A DNA stretch of 12,677 bases, from positions 1-12,677 of the forward strand of contig JBJFFE010000029.1 of NCBI GenBank assembly GCA_051891435.1, in the 5' to 3' direction. The DNA comes from UMGS1933 sp051891435. GTDB taxonomy: Bacteria > Bacillota > Clostridia > TANB77 > CAG-508. The notes below the pieces were generated by a model, which saw only the letters and a program-made list of their open reading frames with translations, was not told the origin of the DNA and made no database searches. The position numbers and the translations under genes are program-made. This document shows positions 5,324 through 12,676 of this stretch, in pieces; positions within the stretch are counted from its first letter, which is position 1, and each line of letters starts with the position of its first letter.

Positions 5324-7099
5324 ATGGTGAGATATAGTGATAATATAATTGAAGAAGTCATAAGTAGCAACGATATAGTAGATGTAGTATCACAATATGT
5401 AACATTAAAAAGAAGTGGTAGAAATTTCTTAGGACTATGTCCTTTTCACAAAGAAAAGACTCCTTCTTTTTCTGTTTCTCCGGACAAACAAATTTTTCAC
5501 TGCTTTGGGTGTGGCGTAGGAGGAAATGTAGTACACTTTATAAGTAAAATAGAAAATGTAAATTTTAAAGAAAGTATAGAATTTTTAGCAGATAAAGCAG
5601 GTATTGTATTGCCAACAATAAATGCCGGAGAAGATTTAAAAAAACAAGAATTAAAAGAAAAAGTTTACAAAATAAATGAATTAGTGGCAAATCTGTATCA
5701 TGAAACTTTATATAAGCCTATAGCAAAGCCAGCGCAAGAATATGTAAAAAAAAGAAAATTAGATAATAAAACCTTAATAAACTTTAAAATAGGCTATGCA
5801 CCTAATGGGAATATTTTATATAAATATTTAAAAGAACAAGGATTTGAGGAAGAAGAAATATTAGCATCTACATTAGTAAAAAAATACAATAATAGCTATT
5901 TAGATGCTTTTAGAAATAGATTAATGTTTCCAATAATGGATGTTAGAAATAGAGTAATCGCTTTTGGAGGAAGAGTTCTTGATAATTCACTCCCTAAGTA
6001 TATAAATTCACCAGACACAATTGTATACAATAAAGGAAGAAACCTGTATGGATTAAATGTTGCAAAAAATGCAAGACTAGATAATATTATTATAGTGGAA
6101 GGATATATGGATTGTGTTTCACTGCATCAAAGAGGAATTCCAAATGTTGTTGCATCATTAGGTACAGCACTTACAGAAAATCAAGGAAGACTTATCAGAA
6201 AATACTGTGAAAAAGTAATAATATCTTATGATTCTGATGGAGCAGGACAAGCAGCAACACTTAGAGGCCTAGAAATTCTAAAAAATATAGGTTGTGATGT
6301 AAGAATACTTCAAATGGAAGGTGCTAAAGATCCAGACGAATTTGTTATTAAATATGGAAATGGTAGATTTAATTTACTTGTAGAAAAAGCAATTTCATTA
6401 GTAGAGTTTAAAGCAAAAATGCTAAAGAAGAATTTAGATTTAGAAAATGTAAATGATAAAATTAAATTTTTAAAAGAAGTTGCAAAATTATTAAAAAATG
6501 TTGATAGTAAAATTGAACAAGAAATTTATATAGATAAAATAGCTAAAGAACATGGTGTTTCTAAGGAAGCAATATATGCAGAAATAAATAAGCAAACAGG
6601 AAATAAGGTAGGAGCAAAAATATTAGAAAAAAATAAAAATATTATATCCAAAAAAATTAATCAAGAAGTTCCAATGGTATTACAAAAAAGGGAAAATGCA
6701 ATTATTGCAGTTTTAATAAATGGGGATAATGAAATATATAACCAAATAAAAAGTAGAATTTCTCCACAGGATATGAAATTAGAAGTTAATAAAAGAATTG
6801 TGGAAAAAGTGTATAATGAATACGAAAAAACTAATAATATTGCAAATAATATCATAGATTTATTTATTGAAGATCAAGAAGCTGTAAATAAAATTACAGA
6901 AATAATGGCAGATGAATATGAACAACAATTAGATAAAAAAACAATTGATAATATAATAAATGTTTATGAAAAGGAAAAGCTAACAATATTAAAAACTGAA
7001 ATAATACAAAAATTAAACAATACAAAAGATGCTGAAGAAATAAAAAAATTAGAAGAAGAATTAAACAATATAATAATAAAACTAGCTAGAATTAAATAG
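5324..7099 (+). CDS. dnaG: DNA primase
   Basis: This 591-residue primase synthesises the RNA primers for the lagging strand in complex with the replicative helicase. The start at ATG 5324 is preferred over GTG 5315 because AAAGG (5311-5315) is then correctly spaced. The N-terminal CHC2 zinc-binding domain has C39, H42, C60 and C63 (CPFHKEKTPSFSV, HCFGCG). The catalytic core shows RNRLMFPIMD and FGGR (198-217), then the TOPRIM signature VEGYMD (258-263, E259) and YDSDGAG (302-308), and KDPDEF (335-340). The C-terminal part, about 430-591, is helical and poorly conserved, as expected for the helicase-interaction domain. Length is close to the B. subtilis and E. coli enzymes. It precedes rpoD by 10 bp, the conserved macromolecular synthesis operon order. 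Confidence 0.97.
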   Translation: MVRYSDNIIEEVISSNDIVDVVSQYVTLKRSGRNFLGLCPFHKEKTPSFSVSPDKQIFHCFGCGVGGNVVHFISKIENVNFKESIEFLADKAGIVLPTINAGEDLKKQELKEKVYKINELVANLYHETLYKPIAKPAQEYVKKRKLDNKTLINFKIGYAPNGNILYKYLKEQGFEEEEILASTLVKKYNNSYLDAFRNRLMFPIMDVRNRVIAFGGRVLDNSLPKYINSPDTIVYNKGRNLYGLNVAKNARLDNIIIVEGYMDCVSLHQRGIPNVVASLGTALTENQGRLIRKYCEKVIISYDSDGAGQAATLRGLEILKNIGCDVRILQMEGAKDPDEFVIKYGNGRFNLLVEKAISLVEFKAKMLKKNLDLENVNDKIKFLKEVAKLLKNVDSKIEQEIYIDKIAKEHGVSKEAIYAEINKQTGNKVGAKILEKNKNIISKKINQEVPMVLQKRENAIIAVLINGDNEIYNQIKSRISPQDMKLEVNKRIVEKVYNEYEKTNNIANNIIDLFIEDQEAVNKITEIMADEYEQQLDKKTIDNIINVYEKEKLTILKTEIIQKLNNTKDAEEIKKLEEELNNIIIKLARIK

Positions 7100-7109
7100 G
7101 AGGGTAGGA

Positions 7110-8234
7110 ATGGAAAAAAGTGAAAAAGAACTTACAGACGAAATAGATAAAAAAGAAGAAACAAATAAAAAAGTAGACGAAATATTAAAAAAGGCAAAAG
7201 AAAAAGGAAAAATCACATATGGAGAGCTTGCAAGTGAACTTGGAGAAGCAGATGCAGAACAAATAGATAAAATATTTGATAAAATGGAGGCTTTAGGAGT
7301 AGATATATCAAAAGATGTGGACATAGAGGAGCCAGACTTGGAAGACTTACAAGAGGTAGAGGACATTCAATTAGAAGATATTAATACAATGAATTTTGAA
7401 GGTATTAATGTCGATGACCCAGTAAGAATGTATTTAAGAGAAATAGGAAAAATTCCATTATTATCATTTGATGAAGAGGCAGAATTAGCAAAAAGAGTTA
7501 TGGATGGAGACGAAGAAGCAAAACAAAAACTTTCTGAATCTAACTTAAGGTTAGTTGTAAGTATTGCTAAAAAATATGTTGGAAGAGGAATGCTTTTCTT
7601 AGACTTAATCCAAGAAGGAAATATGGGATTAATAAAAGCAGTAGAAAAATTTGATTATACTAAAGGTTATAAATTTAGTACTTATGCAACATGGTGGATA
7701 AGACAAGCCATTACAAGGGCAATAGCAGACCAAGCAAGAACGATAAGAATACCAGTGCATATGGTAGAAACAATAAATAAATTAATAAGAACATCAAGAC
7801 ACTTATTACAACAATTAGGTAGAGAACCAACACCAGAGGAAATCGCTGAAGAAATGGATATTACAGTTGATAAAGTAATGGAAATACAAAAAATAGCACA
7901 AGATCCAGTATCACTAGAAACACCAATAGGAGAAGAGGATGATAGCCATTTAGGCGACTTTATACAAGATGAAGATAGTCCTGCTCCACAAGACTCTGCA
8001 GCATATACATTGTTAAGGGAGCAATTAAATGAAGTAATGGATACATTAACTCAAAGAGAAGCAAAAGTATTAAAATTAAGATTTGGTTTAGAAGATGGAA
8101 GACCAAGAACTTTAGAAGAAGTGGGAAAAGAGTTTATGGTTACAAGAGAAAGAATAAGACAAATAGAAGCAAAAGCATTAAGAAAATTAAGACATCCAAG
8201 TAGAAGTAAAAAATTAAGGGATTATATGAATTAA
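7110..8234 (+). CDS. rpoD: RNA polymerase primary sigma factor SigA/RpoD
   Basis: This 374-residue protein is the housekeeping sigma factor that directs RNA polymerase to TTGACA/TATAAT promoters, which abound in this window. Residues about 1-75 form a sigma 1.1-like acidic region, VDDPVRMYLREIGK (101-114) starts region 1.2, and NLRLVVSIAKKYVGRG to RQAITRAIAD (145-207) covers regions 2.1-2.4, including the -10 melting and recognition segment TYATWWIRQA. Region 3 spans about 215-295, and region 4 ends in the -35 helix-turn-helix TLEEVGKEFMVTRERIRQIE (334-353). Length equals the Bacillus/Clostridium type, without the long E. coli spacer. AGGAGG (7098-7103, overlapping the dnaG stop) serves the ATG at 7110, so it is translated from the dnaG transcript. 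Confidence 0.98.
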   Translation: MEKSEKELTDEIDKKEETNKKVDEILKKAKEKGKITYGELASELGEADAEQIDKIFDKMEALGVDISKDVDIEEPDLEDLQEVEDIQLEDINTMNFEGINVDDPVRMYLREIGKIPLLSFDEEAELAKRVMDGDEEAKQKLSESNLRLVVSIAKKYVGRGMLFLDLIQEGNMGLIKAVEKFDYTKGYKFSTYATWWIRQAITRAIADQARTIRIPVHMVETINKLIRTSRHLLQQLGREPTPEEIAEEMDITVDKVMEIQKIAQDPVSLETPIGEEDDSHLGDFIQDEDSPAPQDSAAYTLLREQLNEVMDTLTQREAKVLKLRFGLEDGRPRTLEEVGKEFMVTRERIRQIEAKALRKLRHPSRSKKLRDYMN

Positions 8235-8238
8235 AATC

Positions 8239-8262
8239 TGTAGGGGCGCAAGATTGCGCCCC
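8239..8262. repeat. REP-like hairpin after rpoD
   Basis: TGTAGGGG heads the 8-bp stem GGGGCGCA (8243-8250) with TGCGCCCC (8255-8262), loop AGAT. It starts 5 nt after the rpoD stop but is not followed by a T-run, so it is not a typical intrinsic terminator. It shares its TGTAGGGG head with the hairpins at 8334-8404. Confidence 0.6.
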
Positions 8263-8293
8263 AAAATTGTATTTATGTGCGTATTATAATAAG

Positions 8294-8443
8294 ATAAATT
8301 GTAATTTGTTAGGGAAATGTTTATGGCGAATGTTGTAGGGGTCGGTCTTGACCGACCCGCTAATATGACGTTCTTTAACGGGCTGGTCAAGACCAGCCCC
8401 TACACATTTTGTAATAAATTCATCCTTACAAATTACAATTTAT
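8294..8443. mobile_element. 150-bp MITE-like element with inverted ends related to the 377-bp element
   Basis: ATAAATTGTAATTTGT (8294-8309) is exactly complementary to 8428-8443, and the match continues inward for AGG/CCT after one mismatch. The same core with one base change bounds the 377-bp element at 4868-5244. The interior holds two GC-rich hairpins. No coding frame is present. It lies in the 323-bp gap between rpoD and prs, which otherwise contains the 8239 hairpin, a short AT-rich stretch and the prs promoter and leader. Confidence 0.6.
8334..8404. repeat. Twin palindromes framed by TGTAGGGG and CCCCTACA
   Basis: The outer arms TGTAGGGG (8334-8341) and CCCCTACA (8397-8404) are complementary. 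Each half is also its own hairpin: GGGTCGGT with ACCGACCC (8339-8346, 8351-8358, loop CTTG) and GGGCTGGT with ACCAGCCC (8380-8387, 8392-8399, loop CAAG). The two halves differ by a TC/CT swap that is compensated inside each hairpin. Confidence 0.72.
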
Positions 8444-8474
8444 TTAATTAATATATTTTATTATTACTTTTTTA

Positions 8475-8503
8475 TTGAAATAAATACAAAATCGTGTTAC
8501 AAT
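8475..8503 (+). promoter_or_regulatory. Extended -10 sigma-A promoter of prs
   Basis: TTGAAA (8475-8480) and TACAAT (8498-8503) are separated by 17 bp, and TG at 8495-8496 provides an extended -10. The predicted leader is about 47 nt. Confidence 0.85.
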
Positions 8504-8557
8504 AAAGGAGCACATGAGTTTTTTCGACATAAAATTTAACTTTTAGGAGGAATAATT

Positions 8558-9505
8558 GTGAATAAAATTAAAATTTTTGCTTGTAATTCAGCAGAAAAAT
8601 TTACAGAAGAAGTTTGCGATTGCTTAGGACTAAAAATGGGGGAAAGAGAGTCTTTTAAGTTTAAAAATGATAACAATTTTGTACAATTAAAAGAAACTGT
8701 AAGAGACTACGATGTATACATAGTACAAACAACTCAGCCACCAGTAAATGAAAGAATTATGGAATTATTAATTACAATTGATGCAGTAAAAAGAGCATCT
8801 GCTAAAAGAATAACAGCAGTATTGCCATACTATATGTATTCAAGATCAGACAAAAAAGACCAACCAAGAATACCAGTAACAGCAAAATTAATGGCACAAC
8901 TATTAGAAGCTGCAGGAGCAGATAGAGTAATAACTTGTGATTTACATAATTCTGCAATACAATCTTATTTTGATATAAGTTGTGATAGATTATCAGGTAA
9001 ACATTTGCTAGAGAAGTATTTTCAAAATAAAAACTTAGAAAATATAGTAGTTGTTGCGACAGATGCAGGAAGCTCTAAAAAAGCATACAAATATTCAGAA
9101 TTTTTTGAATGTCCACTTGCTTTAATAGATAAAAGAAGAGAATCAAATAACGATAATGCAGTAGCAACAAATATAATTGGAGATGTTGAAGGAAAAACAG
9201 CTTTAATATTTGATGATGAGGTAAGTACAGCAGGAACACTTGTAGAAGCTGCAAACATTTTACAAGCACATGGAGTAAAAGAAATATATGCAGGAGCAAC
9301 ACACGGAGTACTAGTTGGACCAGCAATAGAAAGAATAAAAAATTCACCAATAAAAGAATTAGTTATAACAAATACAATACCATTAGAAGAAGGAAAACAA
9401 ATAGATAAAATAAAGGTGGTTTCAATAGCTCCACTATTTGCAGAAGCAATAAAAAGAATAAACGAAGAAAAACCATTAGGAGATTTATTTGAATATGATA
9501 AATAA
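8558..9505 (+). CDS. prs: Ribose-phosphate pyrophosphokinase (PRPP synthetase), somewhat divergent
   Basis: This 315-residue enzyme transfers pyrophosphate from ATP to ribose 5-phosphate, giving PRPP for purine, pyrimidine, NAD, His and Trp synthesis. The start is GTG at 8558, 7 nt after AGGAGG (8545-8550). The ATP loop reads YYMYSRSDKKDQPR (91-104) where most family members have YARQDRKxRPR. CDLHNSAIQSYFDI (127-140) keeps the catalytic-loop histidine H130. DKRR (191-194) holds the conserved lysine K192. The PRPP loop is FDDEVSTAGT (218-227), where VDDxxDTAGT is usual. The early motif GERxxFKFKNDN (28-39) replaces FxDGE. The overall fold and length match the family; the substitutions suggest a divergent lineage or a paralogue. 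It is monocistronic by promoter and the downstream hairpin. Confidence 0.93.
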   Translation: MNKIKIFACNSAEKFTEEVCDCLGLKMGERESFKFKNDNNFVQLKETVRDYDVYIVQTTQPPVNERIMELLITIDAVKRASAKRITAVLPYYMYSRSDKKDQPRIPVTAKLMAQLLEAAGADRVITCDLHNSAIQSYFDISCDRLSGKHLLEKYFQNKNLENIVVVATDAGSSKKAYKYSEFFECPLALIDKRRESNNDNAVATNIIGDVEGKTALIFDDEVSTAGTLVEAANILQAHGVKEIYAGATHGVLVGPAIERIKNSPIKELVITNTIPLEEGKQIDKIKVVSIAPLFAEAIKRINEEKPLGDLFEYDK

Positions 9506-9513
9506 ATAAAAAA

Positions 9514-9597
9514 GTGGAAATCGGTGGAAATCGGGACGGTTCTCTTTTCCAAAAGAATTTGGAAAAGAGAACCGTCCCGATTTCCACCTCGATTTTT
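9514..9597 (+). terminator. 31-bp perfect hairpin, probable prs terminator and REP-like repeat
   Basis: Arms 9523-9553 and 9558-9588 are perfectly complementary over 31 bp around an AGAA loop, and TTTTTT follows at 9592-9597. The arms contain GGGACGGTTCTCTTTTCC. A perfect 10-bp tandem repeat, GTGGAAATCG, occupies 9514-9523 and 9524-9533 at the left foot. The stem is far longer than an ordinary terminator, so it is probably a mobile palindromic repeat that also ends prs transcription. Confidence 0.72.
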
Positions 9598-9607
9598 TCT
9601 CTAACTA

Positions 9608-9636
9608 TTGACAAAAAAAACATTTTTATGTATAAT
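9608..9636 (+). promoter_or_regulatory. Consensus sigma-A promoter of rpsU
   Basis: Perfect TTGACA (9608-9613) and TATAAT (9631-9636) boxes have a 17-bp spacer. The predicted leader is about 58 nt and contains a strong purine-rich GGGGGGAGGG (9681-9690) ribosome site. Confidence 0.92.
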
Positions 9637-9700
9637 ATACAAAGTTATGATAATCCCAGCAGTAGGAAAACGGAAAAAGCGGGGGGAGGGAAACAAAAAA

Positions 9701-9871
9701 ATGGCAGAAATTAAAGTTAATAATGGAAATATAGAAGACGCATTAAGAAGATTTAAAAGACAATGTGTAAGAAATGGTGTACTACAAGAGGTAAGAAAAA
9801 GAGAACATTATGAAAAACCAAGTGTAAAAAGAAAGAAAAAATCAGAAGCAGCTAGAAAAAGAAAATTTTAA
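9701..9871 (+). CDS. rpsU: 30S ribosomal protein S21 (bS21)
   Basis: This 56-residue basic protein begins AEIKVNNGNIEDALRRFKRQ and continues with RNGVLQEVRKREHYEKPSVKRKKK, the hallmark of bS21. It binds near the 3' end of 16S rRNA on the small subunit platform, next to the anti-Shine-Dalgarno region. The ATG at 9701 is placed 10 nt after GGGGGGAGGG; the open frame continues upstream to 9608 but that stretch holds the promoter. In E. coli rpsU leads the dnaG-rpoD operon; here it lies downstream of both, behind prs, and has its own promoter. Confidence 0.96.
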   Translation: MAEIKVNNGNIEDALRRFKRQCVRNGVLQEVRKREHYEKPSVKRKKKSEAARKRKF

Positions 9872-9884
9872 AATAGAAATTAGA

Positions 9885-9920
9885 GGTGAGAGGTTAAAAG
9901 AAAATACTTTTCGCCTTTTT
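9885..9920 (+). terminator. Probable terminator of rpsU
   Basis: AAAAG (9896-9900) pairs with CTTTT (9907-9911) around AAAATA. AGG (9891-9893) and CCT (9914-9916) extend the stem across a 2-nt internal loop, followed by a T-rich stretch. The stem is AT-rich, so strength is uncertain. Confidence 0.5.
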
Positions 9921-9931
9921 ATTTTAATAAA

Positions 9932-10008
9932 TAGAGATTAGAAGTTAGAAATTAGTGGTGCCATCGGTAAGGAATACCTGTGAGAATAACCTAATTGCGT
10001 CCTAATTT
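9932..10008. repeat. Short structured repeat region between rpsU and yfmF
   Basis: TAGAAATTAGTGGTG (9946-9960) repeats TAGAAATTAGAGGTG (9874-9888) with one change. AAATTAG (9949-9955) is complementary to CTAATTT (10002-10008), enclosing a GGTA/TACC hairpin (9966-9969, 9975-9978), and CCTAATT occurs twice (9990-9996, 10001-10007). It may be a small mobile repeat or an RNA element. The remaining 10009-10084 is AT-rich with only the ribosome site AAAGGAG before yfmF. Confidence 0.35.
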
Positions 10009-10084
10009 AATATATTAATTATATTTTAAATTTAAAAGAATACTTTTATAAAAAAAAAGCAAACTAAAGTAAAGGAGAGAAATT

Positions 10085-11356
10085 ATGTCATATAAAACAG
10101 AAGAAATAAAAAAAAATATAAAATTACACTGTATTGAAACAGATAAATTTAAAACAAATTTATTATCAGTATTTTTAAGTGTACCACTTAATAAAAAAAC
10201 TGTAACAGCAAATGCACTTATACCAGCAGTATTAAGAAGAGGAACAAATAACCTAAAAACACAAGCAGAGATAAGCATAGAACTAGAAAATATGTATGGC
10301 GCAACATTTGATTGTGGTGTAGAAAAAACGGGTGATAACCAGATACTAAAATTCTATTTAGAAATGGTAAATGATGAATTTTTGCCAGACGATGGGCAAA
10401 TGTTAGATAAAGGAATAAGTTTATTGTTAGATTTAGTATTTAATCCTTTGGCAGAGAATGATAGCTTTAAAGACGAGTACGTAAAAACTGAAAAAGAAAA
10501 TTTAAAACGTATTATTGAAGCAAAAATAGATAATAAGGATAGATATGCATTTGAAAGATGTATAGAAGAAATGTATAAAAATAAAATATATGGTTTATAT
10601 AAATATGGATATATAGAAGATTTAGAAAAAATAGATAGTAAAAATTTATATGAACAATATAAAAAATTAATAGCAACAGCAAAAATAGATATTTTTGTAT
10701 CAGGAGATATTAATAAAGAGGAAGTATTAAAAGAAATTAAGAAAAATGAAAATATAAATAAAATATCAGAAAGAACAGATATACATGTTATAAATAGTAC
10801 AAGAGAAGTAGAAGACGTAAATGAACCTAGATTAGTAGAAGAAAAAATGGAGGTAACACAAGGAAAACTAGTTATAGGAACAGATGTCAACTTTAACGAA
10901 GAAAACTATAAATATAAAATTTCATTATATAATGTTATACTAGGAGAAGGGGCAACATCAAAATTATTTCAGAATGTAAGAGAAAGAGAAAGCCTTGCAT
11001 ACACTGCAAGATCTAATTATATAAGACAAAAAAATAATATATATATAAGATGTGGAATAGAAATACAAAACTACGAAAAAGCAGTATCCGTAATAAAAGA
11101 GCAATTAGAAGATATGAAAAATGGCAAATTTACAGAGGAAGAAATAGAAAATGCAAAAAAGTACGTTATAGCAGGTTTGAAAACTACAAGGGAAGAACAG
11201 GATGCAGAGCTTTCATATTATTTTGGTCAAGAACTATCAAATGAGTTTACATCTTTTGAGGAATATGAGGAGCAAATAAAAAAAGTAACAAAAGAAGATA
11301 TACAAAAAGTTGCTCAAAACATAAAAATTAATACTATTTATTTTTTAAGGAATTAA
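10085..11356 (+). CDS. yfmF: M16 family protein YfmF-like, zinc site absent
   Basis: This 423-residue protein has the two-lobed M16 (pitrilysin/insulinase) organisation, with LFQNVRERESLAY (294-306) matching the conserved C-terminal lobe segment. The HxxEH zinc motif is missing: the equivalent N-terminal helix reads ALIPAVLRRGT (44-54). It is therefore a non-catalytic subunit. In B. subtilis the ymfF/ymfH pair has this arrangement, and database naming links it to 5-aminopentanol modification of EF-P through neighbouring ymfI. The start follows AAAGGAG (10070-10076) by 8 nt. The next gene follows after 39 bp with no terminator, so the two are probably co-transcribed and form a heterodimer. No strong promoter is visible upstream. 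The symbol is a homology-based guess. Confidence 0.82.
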   Translation: MSYKTEEIKKNIKLHCIETDKFKTNLLSVFLSVPLNKKTVTANALIPAVLRRGTNNLKTQAEISIELENMYGATFDCGVEKTGDNQILKFYLEMVNDEFLPDDGQMLDKGISLLLDLVFNPLAENDSFKDEYVKTEKENLKRIIEAKIDNKDRYAFERCIEEMYKNKIYGLYKYGYIEDLEKIDSKNLYEQYKKLIATAKIDIFVSGDINKEEVLKEIKKNENINKISERTDIHVINSTREVEDVNEPRLVEEKMEVTQGKLVIGTDVNFNEENYKYKISLYNVILGEGATSKLFQNVRERESLAYTARSNYIRQKNNIYIRCGIEIQNYEKAVSVIKEQLEDMKNGKFTEEEIENAKKYVIAGLKTTREEQDAELSYYFGQELSNEFTSFEEYEEQIKKVTKEDIQKVAQNIKINTIYFLRN

Positions 11357-11395
11357 AAAAATAATAATTTTAACATTGTTTTGAAGGAGGGAAAA

Positions 11396-12676
11396 ATGCA
11401 GATAATAGAAAATTCAAAAGTTAGAGAAAAACTATATATAGATAAATTAGAAAATGGATTAACAATAATGATAATACCTAAAAAAGGAATACAAAAAAAA
11501 TATGTTATGTGGGCTACTAATTATGGTTCATTAGATAATAAATTTATAATTCCAGGAGAAAAAGAAATAACAGAGGTACCAAATGGGGTAGCACATTATT
11601 TAGAGCATAAAATGTTTGAACAAGAGAATGGGAAAAATAGTTTGGATGCATTAACAGAACTTGGAGTAGATGCAAATGCATATACTACAACAAATCATAC
11701 AGCATATCTTTTTGAAGCTACAGATAATTTTTATCCAGCATTAGATGAACTAATGGATTATGTGCAACATCCGTATTTTACAGATGAAAATGTTGAAAAA
11801 GAAAAAGGGATTATTTCACAAGAAATAATGATGTATGATGATTACCCAGAATGGGAAGTGTATATGAATGCAATAAGAAGCATGTATTCAAAAAATCCAA
11901 TAACAATAGACATTGCAGGGACAGTAGAATCAATAAAACCAATAAATAAAGAAATTTTATATAAATGCTACAATACATTTTATAATTTAAGTAACATGGT
12001 AATGTGTATTGTGGGAGATTTTGAACCAGAAAATTTAGTAGAAGAAATAAAGAAAAGAATTGTTAAAAACGAGAAAGCCGTAGGAGAAATAAAAAGAATA
12101 CATGAAGAAGAACCAAAAAAAATAGTAAGAAAAGAAATAGAAAAAACAATGGAAGTAAGTATGCCTATATTTGTCATTGGCATAAAAGACTTAAATTTTG
12201 GAGAACAAGAAAATGTAATAAAAAAACATATTGCAATAGAAGTAATACTAAATATGTTAATAGGTAAAAGCTCAAAAACATATAAAAAACTATATGAACA
12301 AGGATTGATAATGTCTGAACCATATTTAGAATATGAATTTGAAAAAACATATGCACATATAGCAATTACGGGTCAATCTAAAGAACCCAAAAAAGTATTA
12401 GAAACAATACAAAACCAAATAAAAAAATTTAGAGAACAAGGTTTAAACGAAGAACATTTTAAAAGAATAAAAAACATGATATATGGTGGATATATAAAAG
12501 AATATAATAATGTGGCATCAATTGCAAGAATGTTTGTATCAGATTATTTTAAGGGAATAAATAGCTTCGACTACTTAGAAGAATTTAATACTGTAACAAA
12601 AGAATATATAGAAAATGTATTAAAAGATGTTTTTAAAGAAGAAAATACAGTAATTTCTATTGTTAAGGGGAAATAA
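11396..12676 (+). CDS. yfmH: M16 family zinc metalloprotease YfmH-like
   Basis: This 426-residue protein starts at ATG 11396, directly served by AAGGAGGG (11384-11391); the in-frame TTG at 11381 would place the ribosome site inside the gene. The inverted zinc motif HYLEH (H67, E70, H71) is intact, and E143 in SQEIMMYDD is the expected third metal ligand about 70 residues on. The C-terminal lobe follows from about residue 190. With the inactive YfmF-like partner it probably makes a two-subunit M16 peptidase, the usual paired design in which one subunit holds the zinc and the other completes the substrate cavity. The gene is complete, ending in TAA one base before the window edge. The substrate is unknown. 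Confidence 0.88.
   Translation: MQIIENSKVREKLYIDKLENGLTIMIIPKKGIQKKYVMWATNYGSLDNKFIIPGEKEITEVPNGVAHYLEHKMFEQENGKNSLDALTELGVDANAYTTTNHTAYLFEATDNFYPALDELMDYVQHPYFTDENVEKEKGIISQEIMMYDDYPEWEVYMNAIRSMYSKNPITIDIAGTVESIKPINKEILYKCYNTFYNLSNMVMCIVGDFEPENLVEEIKKRIVKNEKAVGEIKRIHEEEPKKIVRKEIEKTMEVSMPIFVIGIKDLNFGEQENVIKKHIAIEVILNMLIGKSSKTYKKLYEQGLIMSEPYLEYEFEKTYAHIAITGQSKEPKKVLETIQNQIKKFREQGLNEEHFKRIKNMIYGGYIKEYNNVASIARMFVSDYFKGINSFDYLEEFNTVTKEYIENVLKDVFKEENTVISIVKGK

Noticed and set aside
8243..8270. Hairpin after rpoD as an intrinsic terminator
   Set aside because: The stem is strong but is followed by AAAATTG rather than a T-run, so I list it as a REP-like repeat. Rho-dependent or weak termination remains possible.
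9022..9552. 176-codon open frame on the minus strand
   Set aside because: It lies almost wholly opposite prs and has the Ser/Phe-rich composition expected of the antisense of an AT-rich gene.
9514..9714. 66-codon frame running through the 31-bp hairpin into the rpsU leader
   Set aside because: It passes through a perfect hairpin and a promoter and lies in a different frame from rpsU; no ribosome site supports it.
10354..10890. 178-codon open frame on the minus strand
   Set aside because: It lies opposite the yfmF-like gene, is Ser/Phe/Ile-rich and has no promoter or ribosome site.
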